64,000 bases of DNA from Neurospora intermedia. Lineage: Eukaryota; Ascomycota; Sordariomycetes; Sordariales; Sordariaceae. This document shows positions 47,870-56,180 of this stretch, in pieces. A program made the position numbers and the translations under genes. Location of the stretch: positions 4,737,001 through 4,801,000 of the forward strand of contig BTPP01000001.1 of the NCBI GenBank assembly GCA_037102815.1. The letters run 5' to 3'. The notes beneath the pieces are model-generated. The model saw only the letters and a program-made list of their open reading frames with translations. It had not been told where the DNA came from and did no database searches. Positions within the stretch are counted from its first letter, which is position 1. Each line of letters begins with the position of its first letter.

Positions 47870-48539
47870 TCACCACCAGCCCCAGCCCTTCTTCTTTTGA
47901 GAATCTGGGGATGCTCCCGTGTTCGAGGCAACGGCGGTAGCAGCAGCAGCAGCAGCAGCAGCCTCCGCCTCCTTTTCCCTCTTCACCTGCAACGCCCGTA
48001 CTTGAGCCTCAAGCTTGGTTATCTCAGCTGAGATGGTTCATAACGTGTGAGTGTCTGTCTCCAATTTCTCTTTCAATCCAAGCCGGTAACAGATACTGGT
48101 ACTGAGACACGTGGGGGTGGACGAAAATGAAGGGAGGAGGACATGATCGGGAAGGGGGGGGGGGGGGGGGGGGGGGGGGGCATAAATCGAAAACTCACCC
48201 TGGCGCTCCTCTTTGATCTCATCAACCTCCAGCTTTGACCATCCCCAGTAGACGACCTGGTAAACGAATAAAGCAGTGAGTAGACACTTGGCTACTGGAC
48301 GGGTGAAGGTCTTGTAGAATACACCCTACTCGTTGTTTTTTTTTTGCTGTTAGTGGTTGGTTCGAATTTTTCGGGAGGTTGCAGTGACCTACCGTTGCCG
48401 AGGGCGGGTTCGAAGAAGAGGAGTATTGCCTCAAATGAGATTGAGCTTGGAGATATGTCCTAGGCAAGGGCTTGGTGTTCTGGGTAGTAGTCCTGGTGAG
48501 AGTGCGAATGGCACTACCGGCCGCGGTCCTGGAAATCAT
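47870..48539 (-). CDS. Small mitochondrial inner-membrane-type protein, unknown
   Basis: Three exons, 48539-48393, 48325-48199 and 48027-47870, give 143 residues. The N-terminus (MISRTAAGSAIRTLTRTTTQ and on to HLRQYSSSS) lacks acidic residues and is rich in Arg, Ser and Thr: a mitochondrial targeting sequence with a likely cleavage after RQY. One hydrophobic helix follows (VAKCLLTALFVYQVVYWGW), then a charged coiled-coil helix (KLEVDEIKEERQAEITKLEA and beyond), an Ala run encoded by GCT/GCA repeats, and the unusual end KKKGWGWW. One membrane helix followed by W-x-KLE-x-DE loosely recalls Ina17-type assembly factors of ATP synthase, but that is only an impression. Intron 2 contains a 27-base homopolymer. 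The gene is divergent from RAMP4. Confidence 0.8.
47938..47962 (-). repeat. Trinucleotide repeat coding poly-Ala
   Basis: About eight CAG/CAA-type units on the plus strand that encode the Ala run of the small mitochondrial protein. Confidence 0.85.
48154..48180. repeat. Poly-G run (27) inside an intron
   Basis: Twenty-seven consecutive G on the plus strand lie in intron 2 of the small mitochondrial protein gene, so the transcript carries C27 starting about 18 bases after the 5' splice site. Confidence 0.9.
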
Positions 48540-49434
48540 GTTTTTGTTGATGTTGCTTGATTTGATGGGCTGGATAGTTGATTGATTCCCTTCTTGAATA
48601 TGAGGCTGTACCCACTTCAAAGTGATGTGAAGCGAGAGAGGATTTTTGTTTTATGACGTCGTTGTTCGCGAATCGGGAAATACCAAGATGGAAGACAAAT
48701 TCACAATGTATCGATGTTAATGAAATTGGTCAGACTCAAAGCCATGCACGGGTCTCGTAGGTATGTAACGGGCCAAGAATTGGCGATACCCACAGCCGCT
48801 CGGAGGTTCCGTCGGCGTCGTCGAAAATCACCAGGCGACGGGCGGTGCTCGCCCTTCCGGACGGACGGTTCATACCCGGGCCGCAAGCCGCAAGCCGCTA
48901 AGCCGTAGCGGGCAATTAGCGGCAATCACCCTAGTACACTATAATTTGAGGGATCGTCCATTGCAGGGATCCGTCCCCTCGTTGCTGGAATGCGGCCCAC
49001 GCGCCAGGCGTGTTCGACAGGGCATTGAGGGGAACCTCAGGGAGCGGACAGGGCAGTTTGGGGCAAGTGCTGTCAACGACACATGGCCAGATCTGCCCCC
49101 CAACTGGATGGGAAGGTGCAGCTGGTTACTTTCGCTTCGTGTTTCTAAAACTGAAGTCCATTAGTGTGCATTGGACAATCTGTCCCCAAAATCGTAATCG
49201 ATTAAAGCTCCCCCTTTGATGTAGTAGGCGACCAGCGACCCTTCGATATCAACTTGTAATTATTTGCGCCACTCAGGGATCAATCACCCCTTCAACAACC
49301 ATCATCGTCGCATCTCTTAACATAATAAGACGCATTAACTGCCCGACTGCTTCTCCGCGCTCAGCATCGCCAGCCATTCGCCGCATCTCCATTCCAATCC
49401 CTCCAAACATACAAACACACAGTCAACAGACACA
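48540..49434. other. Divergent promoter region (mitochondrial protein / RAMP4)
   Basis: About 0.9 kb between divergent genes. It holds both promoters and no supported coding frame. The frame on the minus strand runs through in frame to a non-ATG start at 48620, not used. Confidence 0.6.
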
Positions 49435-49846
49435 ATGGTACGATCTCGCCCGCTTCAGCCCTTCGACATCTCTCACGAAGAAACATTATAGAATGAAACA
49501 GAAAAGCTCCAGCGTATCGATTCCAACCTTGCTAACCCCCTTTCTCCAACCAGGCGCAAACACCCCAGCAAAGGCGAGCGAACCTCAAGTTCCAAAAGGA
49601 CCAGGAGGCCCGTCGTGGAAAATCCGAGGACCAAATCAAGAAGCGCGTAGAAAAGGCGCCCAAGTCCCCTATCTCAATGTTTTGGCTCGGTAAGAAGAAC
49701 CATTTGCAGCCATCCAGCACCTCCTCAGCCACAAATCATAACGTACTGGTTTGACTAACAGTCAACTCCTTTTTCCAGTTGTCCTCGGCTTTGTCGTATT
49801 CGGCGGTCTCGTTTTCGAAGTTCTTTCGCGTCTGTTCCTCAACTAA
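49435..49846 (+). CDS. RAMP4/SERP1 (Ysy6) translocon-associated protein
   Basis: Three exons: 49435-49437, 49554-49689 and about 49778-49846, giving about 68 residues. The first coding exon is only the ATG, followed at once by a GTACGA donor. Exon 2 gives AQTPQQRRANLKFQKDQEAR, then RGKSEDQIKKRVEKAPKSPI; exon 3 gives the tail anchor VVLGFVVFGGLVFEVLSRLF. RAMP4 family proteins are small tail-anchored ER proteins beside the Sec61 translocon that protect nascent membrane proteins under stress. The pattern of basic N-terminus, SPxSxFWL and C-terminal hydrophobic helix fits the family closely. The start of exon 3 may be off by one base: my count of the line leaves a one-base discrepancy with the frame, although the CAG acceptor and protein are clear. 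Confidence 0.85.
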
Positions 49847-50487
49847 GCACGGGAATACTACTACCGTGGTCATCGCAAAATGATCACCAGCCTTTCCAAC
49901 CCACCGAATTCAGACAAGTTGTCTATAACTACGGTTGCTTAGCAGTACGGAGGAATAAAACGAGCTGTCGAGGGCTGAAGAATTACACTTACGCCGATCA
50001 GGATTGGCCAATAAACCCGAAGAGCATGGGGGAAGCTGTCACGATGACATCCGCATAAGCAAGATGGGAGTAGGAGAATGCAAGAGGAGGAAGGGACAGA
50101 AGGGAAATCTTTTGAGCGCTTATTTTGAGCGAAAGCGCATGTAACAGACACACACACACATATATACCACGGGTAATACGGGCAATGAAAAAAGAGCCAG
50201 GGAACTGATTTGGAGGTCATGGAAACAGAACAAAGGGCATTCTTTCCCCCATATTCTGCTAGCTAGCCGAGAAAAGAGGGCAGAGCAATTAGCTTGAACT
50301 CTTTAAAGCCAGACATTGTTGCAAACCAACAACTGCAAAAGGGATCGGTCATGATTGCGAGTCCCGTAGTGATTACTTCCATCATTTTTATAGTTTTCCG
50401 AGTTATGCTCACGAATGCCAGCACCTGCTACTGCGAAGAGCATCCCCCCACACCCCAACAGGGCATCTTCATCTTCGACTGCCCGCT
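49847..50487. other. Convergent 3' intergenic region
   Basis: About 0.6 kb between convergent genes, with a short CA repeat near 50151-50160. No gene seen. Confidence 0.65.
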
Positions 50488-51564
50488 CTATGCACCCAAC
50501 CCGCGTCGCTGACCACCCGTCTCGAACTTCTGGTGAATGCCAGCCTTGAACTGCTGCTCAAGCTCCTGAGACACTTGGTTGACATCGAACGTCTTCTTCG
50601 CTGCCGCAGCGGCAGCAGCGGCACCGTCGGCAGCAAGCTTCTTGCCGCCAAGCAACCTCATCATCTTGGACTGGCGAGATGCGCCACCGTCGAGCGCGTT
50701 GACGTTCCAGTTGGCTGCGAGTACTGCGGCGGGGTTGGGGATTGTACTGGTGGTAGCGGCCAAAGTCGCTGTCGATTCTTTGGCCTCTGTAGTCTTGGTC
50801 TCGTCTCCCTTCTTCTTCTTCTCCTTCTTTTCTTTCTTTTCCTTCTTTTCCGTCTTTTCCTTCTTTGACTTCTTGGACTCCTTCTTGCTCTCAGCCTTCT
50901 CTTCCTTTTTCACAGCGGGCACCTCCTCCTCCTCCTCCTTATTAGTCTTGCTCTTCTTGTCTTTCTTGTCCTTCTTCTCCTTGTGCTTCTTCTCGCTGCT
51001 GTCGCTGCTCTCCTTCTCGCCCTTGGGTTTCTTGGCATCCTTCTTAGATTTCTTTTCCTTCTCAGCCTTGTTAGACTCAGCCCCCTCCCCCTTTACAATC
51101 TTGGCGACCTTGACGACTGGTTCGTCCTTCTGTTCCTCCTCTTCGTCGCTATTGTGATCGGCATGCTTCCGCTTCTTGTCCTTCTTGTCCTTCTTCTTCT
51201 TCTTCTTCTTCTCCTCCTTCGTCTTCTCATCCTTGTCATTGGACTTGGACTTGTCCTCCGACTTGCGTTTCTTGGAGGGCTTCACCTCGTCCTCAGCAGC
51301 CTTTTCATCGTTCTTCTTTGCCATATCGTCGTTGTCCTCCTCACGCTTGCGTTTCGCATCCTGTTTGCTGCTGTCATCCCTCGATTTTCTGGACTTCTCC
51401 TCCTTCTTGGAGGCCGACTCGGTCTCCGCAATGACTTCAGCGGGCTCAGAAGCAGCAGTGACCTCCTTGGCGGTCTTGGAAGCTTTCTTCTCCTTCTTGT
51501 CTTTCTTGTCCTTCTTGCTCACATCAGCGGTGGACGCCTTGTCTTTTGCTTTTGAGGCGCTCAT
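50488..51564 (-). CDS. Lysine-rich protein with SMAP-type C-terminal domain
   Basis: Intronless, 358 residues, ATG at 51564. Residues 1-260 are an extreme Lys/Glu/Asp/Ser-rich low-complexity region (runs of KKDKK, KKEKK, EEEEE) with several nuclear-localisation-like patches (KPSKKRKS, KKRKHAD). The C-terminal 90 residues are ordered-looking and match the small acidic protein-like (SMAP) domain pattern: PAAVLAANWNVNALDGGASR, then QSKMMRLLGGKK, then VNQVSQELEQQFKAGIHQKF and the end GGQRRGLGA. SMAP-domain proteins are nuclear or nucleolar; their molecular role is not well defined. Ribosome biogenesis or splicing would fit the Lys-rich region, but this is inference. No splice sites are needed for an intact frame. 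Confidence 0.85.
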   Translation of the reverse strand: MSASKAKDKASTADVSKKDKKDKKEKKASKTAKEVTAASEPAEVIAETESASKKEEKSRKSRDDSSKQDAKRKREEDNDDMAKKNDEKAAEDEVKPSKKRKSEDKSKSNDKDEKTKEEKKKKKKKDKKDKKRKHADHNSDEEEEQKDEPVVKVAKIVKGEGAESNKAEKEKKSKKDAKKPKGEKESSDSSEKKHKEKKDKKDKKSKTNKEEEEEVPAVKKEEKAESKKESKKSKKEKTEKKEKKEKKEKKKKGDETKTTEAKESTATLAATTSTIPNPAAVLAANWNVNALDGGASRQSKMMRLLGGKKLAADGAAAAAAAAKKTFDVNQVSQELEQQFKAGIHQKFETGGQRRGLGA

Positions 51565-52013
51565 TCTGATGAAGACTGGGGATGAGATCTAGATATCGAC
51601 ATTTAGTGAGGTGATCCTTGGGTGAATCAGAGGGAGTGATTAGTTGGTGGTGGATAGGATTGTACCGAGTTCAAAAAAAGTGTTTCTCTGTCAAATTGTT
51701 GGGTTTTTGAATTTGGATATTCGTGAAAATGAAAGTGTGAGGGGAGAAATAAAGTTTGCAATGCCAGCGGGGTGAATTTCAATTTGCAAATCGAAGGAGG
51801 AAAGAGGCTTCAAGAAAACGAGTGAAAAGTTGATAGACCACCGTCAACCCTAACCCTTTTAGGCATTGATATGAAATGGCGTTGTACCTTCCCCCGGCCA
51901 AACAAACGACAAAAGGTAAGCAATGAGAATCAAGGTGACCAGATGGAACGATTGCTTCCAGCTGTACAAGATAATTTTAATGCCTGTATGTCTTTGTTTC
52001 TTTTTTCTTCCTT

Positions 52014-52053
<40 letters not shown>

Positions 52054-52271
52054 CCAGTAACAGCGCGCATGAGATGCCAAGTTTCCTGCTGTGTTCTATA
52101 GCTGGTAGAAGCTGTCGAGACGACACGACCCTAAACCAAGGCCAAAGTGGAAACGATGAACGATATTTGGGTATCAGACCAACCATACAATAATAATCAA
52201 CAAAACTGCCCTGAGACTCCTGCCATGCCATTCTCTTCTTGGGCGATACACTCAATCCTGTCTCCTCAGCA
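51565..52271. other. Intergenic region with long poly-T tract
   Basis: About 0.7 kb holding the promoter of the Lys-rich protein gene and the 3' region of the snRNP27 gene (both minus strand). Includes a T38 tract. Two adjacent CCCTAA-like units near 51847 are not a telomere array. Confidence 0.65.
52016..52053. repeat. Poly-T tract (38)
   Basis: Thirty-eight consecutive T on the plus strand, the longest homopolymer in the window, about 220 bases beyond the stop codon of the snRNP27 gene. Confidence 0.9.
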
Positions 52272-53244
52272 CTACCGACTCGGGCTGAGGGGCCTGTTGA
52301 AACCGCCAACACGGTTCATGTACTGGCGATACTCTGTCTTCTTCTCCTTCCGCACTGCACCAACATTATTGCCCTTGACCTTCTGGTTCTTGGTAGTTCC
52401 AAAACCGCCAAAACCCATCATGGAAGCCATGTCTCCAAGGCCATCGTCCTCAACAATCACGTCTTCTTCCTCGTCCTCGTCCATAGGATCTGCATCGAAC
52501 CTTCCCCTCGAAACATGTTCCTCTTCGTGCTCTTCTGTCCGCTCTCGGGACGCCTGATGCTGCTCCTCCACATGTGTGCTGTCGGGTCGGCGTTGGTCGT
52601 GTCCCTTGACCTTGAACGACACGGGTGCCGGTGCCGGTGTCGTAGCAGCTGGGACGTTCTCAGATTTCGACCTTATCGAAAGACGGTGATCATCGTGCGC
52701 TACTGCTTGTATGGGACTCCGTGGAGATTTCACGTGTGGTTCTGGCTCTCGGAGCGGTGAGGCTGAGCGGCGGATATTTCTGTCTTTTGGGGTGTCAGTT
52801 ACCGGTCGGTGTACGTTACGAACCAAGGACAGTCCTGCGATGGGGATGGGTTCGGTTGCTAAACGTACCTCTGTCTGGTTTGCTCATACCATCCTTATCG
52901 ACGTCACCTCGATCACGGCGAGAGTCTTTAGGACCGCCACGCCGGTCTCCTCTACCTCCATCTCTGGCCCAATCGTCGCGTCGATCGTGCCCATCTCTGT
53001 CGCGAACCGGGGAGCGCGAGCGCCTGCGGTTACGGTCATGGTCACGACCATGCCTATCTCTGGATCGGGACCTGTATCGTCGGCTGTCTCTGTCTCGATC
53101 GTCTCGGCCACCCCTGCCTCCTCCCCGACCACGGTTACGGTCATGATCTCGGTCTCGATCGCGGTTGTCTCTGCCGTGTCTGTCTCTGTCGCTGTAGTCT
53201 CTCGCGCCCCCACGGTGAGGGTTACGAGCGTGTCTATCTGCCAT
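52272..53244 (-). CDS. U4/U6.U5 tri-snRNP 27 kDa protein (SNRNP27 family)
   Basis: Two exons, 53244-52869 and 52783-52272, give 295 residues. SNRNP27 is a nuclear spliceosome protein that helps hold the 5' splice site during activation. Residues 1-125 are an RS/RD-type region of Arg-Asp-Arg-Ser repeats (YRSRSRDRHGRDHDRNRRRS). The conserved C-terminal domain is clear and diagnostic: MASMMGFGGFGTTKNQKVKG, NNVGAVRKEKKTEYRQYMNR, VGGFNRPLSP. The 85-base intron has a GTACGT donor and an AAAAG acceptor that keeps frame across SKPDR/DRNIRRS. The human protein is about 155 residues, so the fungal linker and RS region are longer. Confidence 0.95.
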
Positions 53245-53938
53245 GTTTTGTGCTCGAGTTTCGCAAGTGTTGAATGTCTATATTTTTGTTGGGGAAGAAT
53301 GTATAAGTTCAACCGGAAACTGTGTGTTCTTGATGACGTTGTACGGGAAAATTCTGGAGCATTCAATACATGGTGTAAATAAAGACCGGTTGAAACCAGG
53401 CGAATGGAAGCTGCAGGCCGTTGTAGCTTGGCGGCCGCTGCAAGGCTGCAGATGCAGGCGCCGATCTTGTGGAGTCTGTTTGGGTTTAGCGATAAGATAA
53501 GCGTTGAACCCTGGCACCTAACCCCACCACCCCGCGATCAACTTCCCTTCGGTTCAGGCCTTCAGGGTTCTCAATGCTTTGACGGTTACGTCCTGCTCAA
53601 ATGTTTAAGTTATCCCGGTAGAAGCTCCATTGGTTTAGTCCCAGGGGGTGTCCAAGAACTGAACAGTTGTTGAGATGAGGACAAGAATCGAACGGTCAAT
53701 GTGCAGACTTTCTGCGACATCCGTTTTCTTCGTAACTCTGCTTGTCAGGCGATTAGCTTTATCGTGCTAGTCAGTGTGGGAGTACAGGATCAAGAACTGG
53801 ATAAAGATACAGTAGAGGTACCTTTTCAATATAACCTCATCATGCCAGCTGGATGACTGTACAATCTCTATGCACAACATACACTCCCCTGATCGAATCT
53901 AAGACGGCGACAACATCAGTCTGTTGATCAGGCTTGAC
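53245..53938. other. Intergenic region between two minus-strand genes
   Basis: About 0.7 kb with the snRNP27 promoter and the 3' region of ELP5. No gene recognised. Confidence 0.6.
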
Positions 53939-55065
53939 TCAGATCTCGTCCTCCTCCTCATCAAAATCATCTTCCCTCCCCATGTCATACAGGATCCGCC
54001 CCCCCTCTCCTCCACCAACCTCTGTCTGCGCGTCAAAGTACGGCAACACAATTCCTTCCCTGTCATTCTTCTGCTTCTCCGTCAACCCCAAATTGAACGT
54101 GGAATCCACCATCTCTCCCTCCGCACCGCCCTCGGCGTCCTTCGCCGGCGCAAACAGCGGGTGGTCCGAAAGCAGTGACAGACTCGCGCCAGGACCGCCT
54201 CTTGATGGGCTGAGAATGAATCGTTCAGCCACAGCTCTCCCGCTGCGCCTCCTCATCTCCATCTCCACCACGAGTCCCTCGGGCTGGTGGCCCGTCCGCA
54301 AGCCAACAAGCACGCCTTCACGCCCTTCGTGGAGCCCCCACTCCGGCTCGCGCAAACTCCGCATTTGCGCCCGCTTGGTCTCGACGGCCTGGTAGAGACT
54401 TGACACTTTGAAGATGGCGGTGGCCATGTGTGACAGCAGGGTGAGCGGGTGGGGTTCGTACTCATTGACGGTTCGGGGAAGAACAAGAGGTACGTCGTTG
54501 TGGTAGACGGCGACGAGGGAGGCGAACGGGTTGATGATGCTGCCGAAGAAGAGGGGAAGGACGTGCGGCTGTTTGGAGGCGAGGGGGTTAAGCGAGTCAA
54601 CCACGATCAAACATTCTTTGACGTAATAATGTTAGAACATGTTTCTATACTGGCGCGGTGCATACACTGCACTTACTCTGGGAGTTTGTTGCAGTGTCTT
54701 TGGGTGTTTGGCTGTTGACAGGAGCACAATGCGAGGCGATCTCGGTTATGAGAGCCGTGACTGACTTGCCCCTTGCCTTTATGAAGATATCGACATTGCG
54801 GGGCTTTCTGGCGGTAGTAAATGACACAAAGAGTATTTTACTTCGGGCAAGCTACGCGCGTGTTGGTTAATAAAGCGCAAAAACTATTGGGGAAAAAAAT
54901 CCTTACTTTGCCTCTGTTGATGAATTCCTGCAAAAGAGGTCCCGCACCTTGCTCAAGGGTATCGAGAATAAGTGTGAGTGGGCTTGCGCTGTCTCGAAGG
55001 TTCAGCAGCTTCTGAAAAAGCAGCAGGCTGTGGGAGCGATGATGCGTTTGAGCCGAGGGCGCCAT
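53939..55065 (-). CDS. elp5: Elongator complex subunit Elp5 (Iki1)
   Basis: Three exons, 55065-54907, 54851-54677 and 54615-53939, encode 336 residues. Elp5 forms the Elp4-Elp5-Elp6 RecA-like ring of Elongator, which places cm5/mcm5-type modifications on U34 of tRNAs in the cytosol. Visible Iki1-family blocks: SLLLFQKLLNLRDSASPLTL, LILDTLEQGAGPLLQEFI, LFVSFTTARKPRNVDIFI, then CLIVVDSLNPLASKQPHVLP and FGSIINPFASLVAVYHNDVP, and the conserved acidic end GREDDFDEEEDEI. The Walker residues of true RecA ATPases are absent, as is usual for Elp5. The open frame continues upstream of 55065 only to a TTG; the GTCAACATGGCG context supports the chosen start. Both introns close in frame. Confidence 0.93.
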
Positions 55066-55465
55066 GTTGACGCCTAGTCGAGAAGACCTTGAATGTATGT
55101 GGACGAGGCTCGTGTGGGTGGCAGAGGGGATAACGAGGAATTTGGATAAATACAAGTTCTTTGACAACGTGTTGCGTCAGGATTCTAAGTTCTTGCTTTT
55201 TGATTGAGAGAAGATTATCAGTTAAAGTGCTGGCCAAGAAACCGATTTTAGGACTGCGAAGATGGTTGCGATTATTGCAAACTTTCGGCAGCCACCATTC
55301 GGATTACAGCACCCGTTTATATACCGTATATAAAAGCAAAGGGATTAACTGAGAAGGGTAATAAGGTGCTAGGTAGTATTGAAAACCAAAAAGACCACGA
55401 ACCTAAGAAGATGAGGTGTGAAGGGTGCGTGCAAAAAGCTTCGTACAAAAGCAAAAAAGGTTGGT
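55066..55465. other. ELP5 promoter region
   Basis: About 0.4 kb between the ELP5 start and tRNA-Asp, both on the minus strand. No other gene seen. Confidence 0.65.
55453..55458 (-). terminator. RNA polymerase III terminator of tRNA-Asp
   Basis: Six T on the minus strand, 7 bases beyond the 3' end of tRNA-Asp. Confidence 0.75.
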
Positions 55466-55558
55466 CTCTCCCGCCGGGAATTGAACCCGGGTCTCGAGCG
55501 AATCGAACTGATGTTCAAGCTTGACAAGCTCACATACTGACCACTATACTACGGAAGA
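55466..55558 (-). tRNA. tRNA-Asp (GTC) with a 21-base intron
   Basis: The acceptor stem TCTTCCG pairs with CGGGAGA (one G-T pair), discriminator G. D-arm GTATAGTGGTCAGTAT, anticodon stem TGAGC/GCTCG, loop TTGTCA plus C38 with anticodon GTC at 55525-55523, and T-arm CCGGGTTCAATTCCCGG are present. A 21-base insert at 55521-55501 sits after position 37, the normal place for eukaryotic tRNA introns. The mature length without it is 72. Confidence 0.93.
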
Positions 55559-56180
55559 ATTACAGTTGTGAACAACTGTCGTAGTGATTGTTGGAAATTG
55601 CTGCACCCTCAGCTACTTATATATCGCTCTTAGCATACCAGAGGGCTTATCATCAATGTAGATGAAGCTTTCAAGCATTAGGTACCACGAGTGCCCTGGT
55701 CATTGTTGCATACACGAAGTGTTCTCGTTTGATATTACTCGTCTACCTACATGAATGAGTATCGCTAATCATCCATCAAACCTCTTGGAACTGACAGACA
55801 TCTGTGATTCTCTCTTCCGGGCTCAATCCGCGTTACAACGCTCAATTGTCCATGTTTCCGAAATAGGGTGCCGAAAAATGGTGGGATACTACATAAGCCT
55901 GACTCTACGCGTGTCCTCTCCGCCGTAAATGGCGTTTTTCCAGATATTATCATGTATTCGTGGCCCTGGATCTCTATCCTGCGACTGCGGTCACTTTACG
56001 CTTCCCGAATTACCGCCCTAGTTCGTTCAAGTGACTGAGATCTGTACATTCTTCACGGTTGGGATGGTATATTAATTACTGGTGAATGCGGCGGTGCTTC
56101 AAAGTCGGGACTCGTCATAGACGAAGATCGGCATACGTCTTCCTCGCTGGTACCCTGTGTTCTAGTGCTTCGAAGAAGCA
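55559..56180. other. Intergenic region beyond tRNA-Asp
   Basis: About 0.6 kb between the tRNA 5' end and the stop of the Zn2Cys6-ASXH gene. No supported gene. Confidence 0.6.

Noticed and set aside
50579-51157. Ser/Phe-rich frames opposite the Lys-rich protein gene
   Set aside because: They are the complementary reading of AAG/GAG codons and therefore shadows.
51846-51858. Telomere-like CCCTAACCC sequence
   Set aside because: Only about two units are present; there is no array, so it is not a telomere or interstitial telomeric block.
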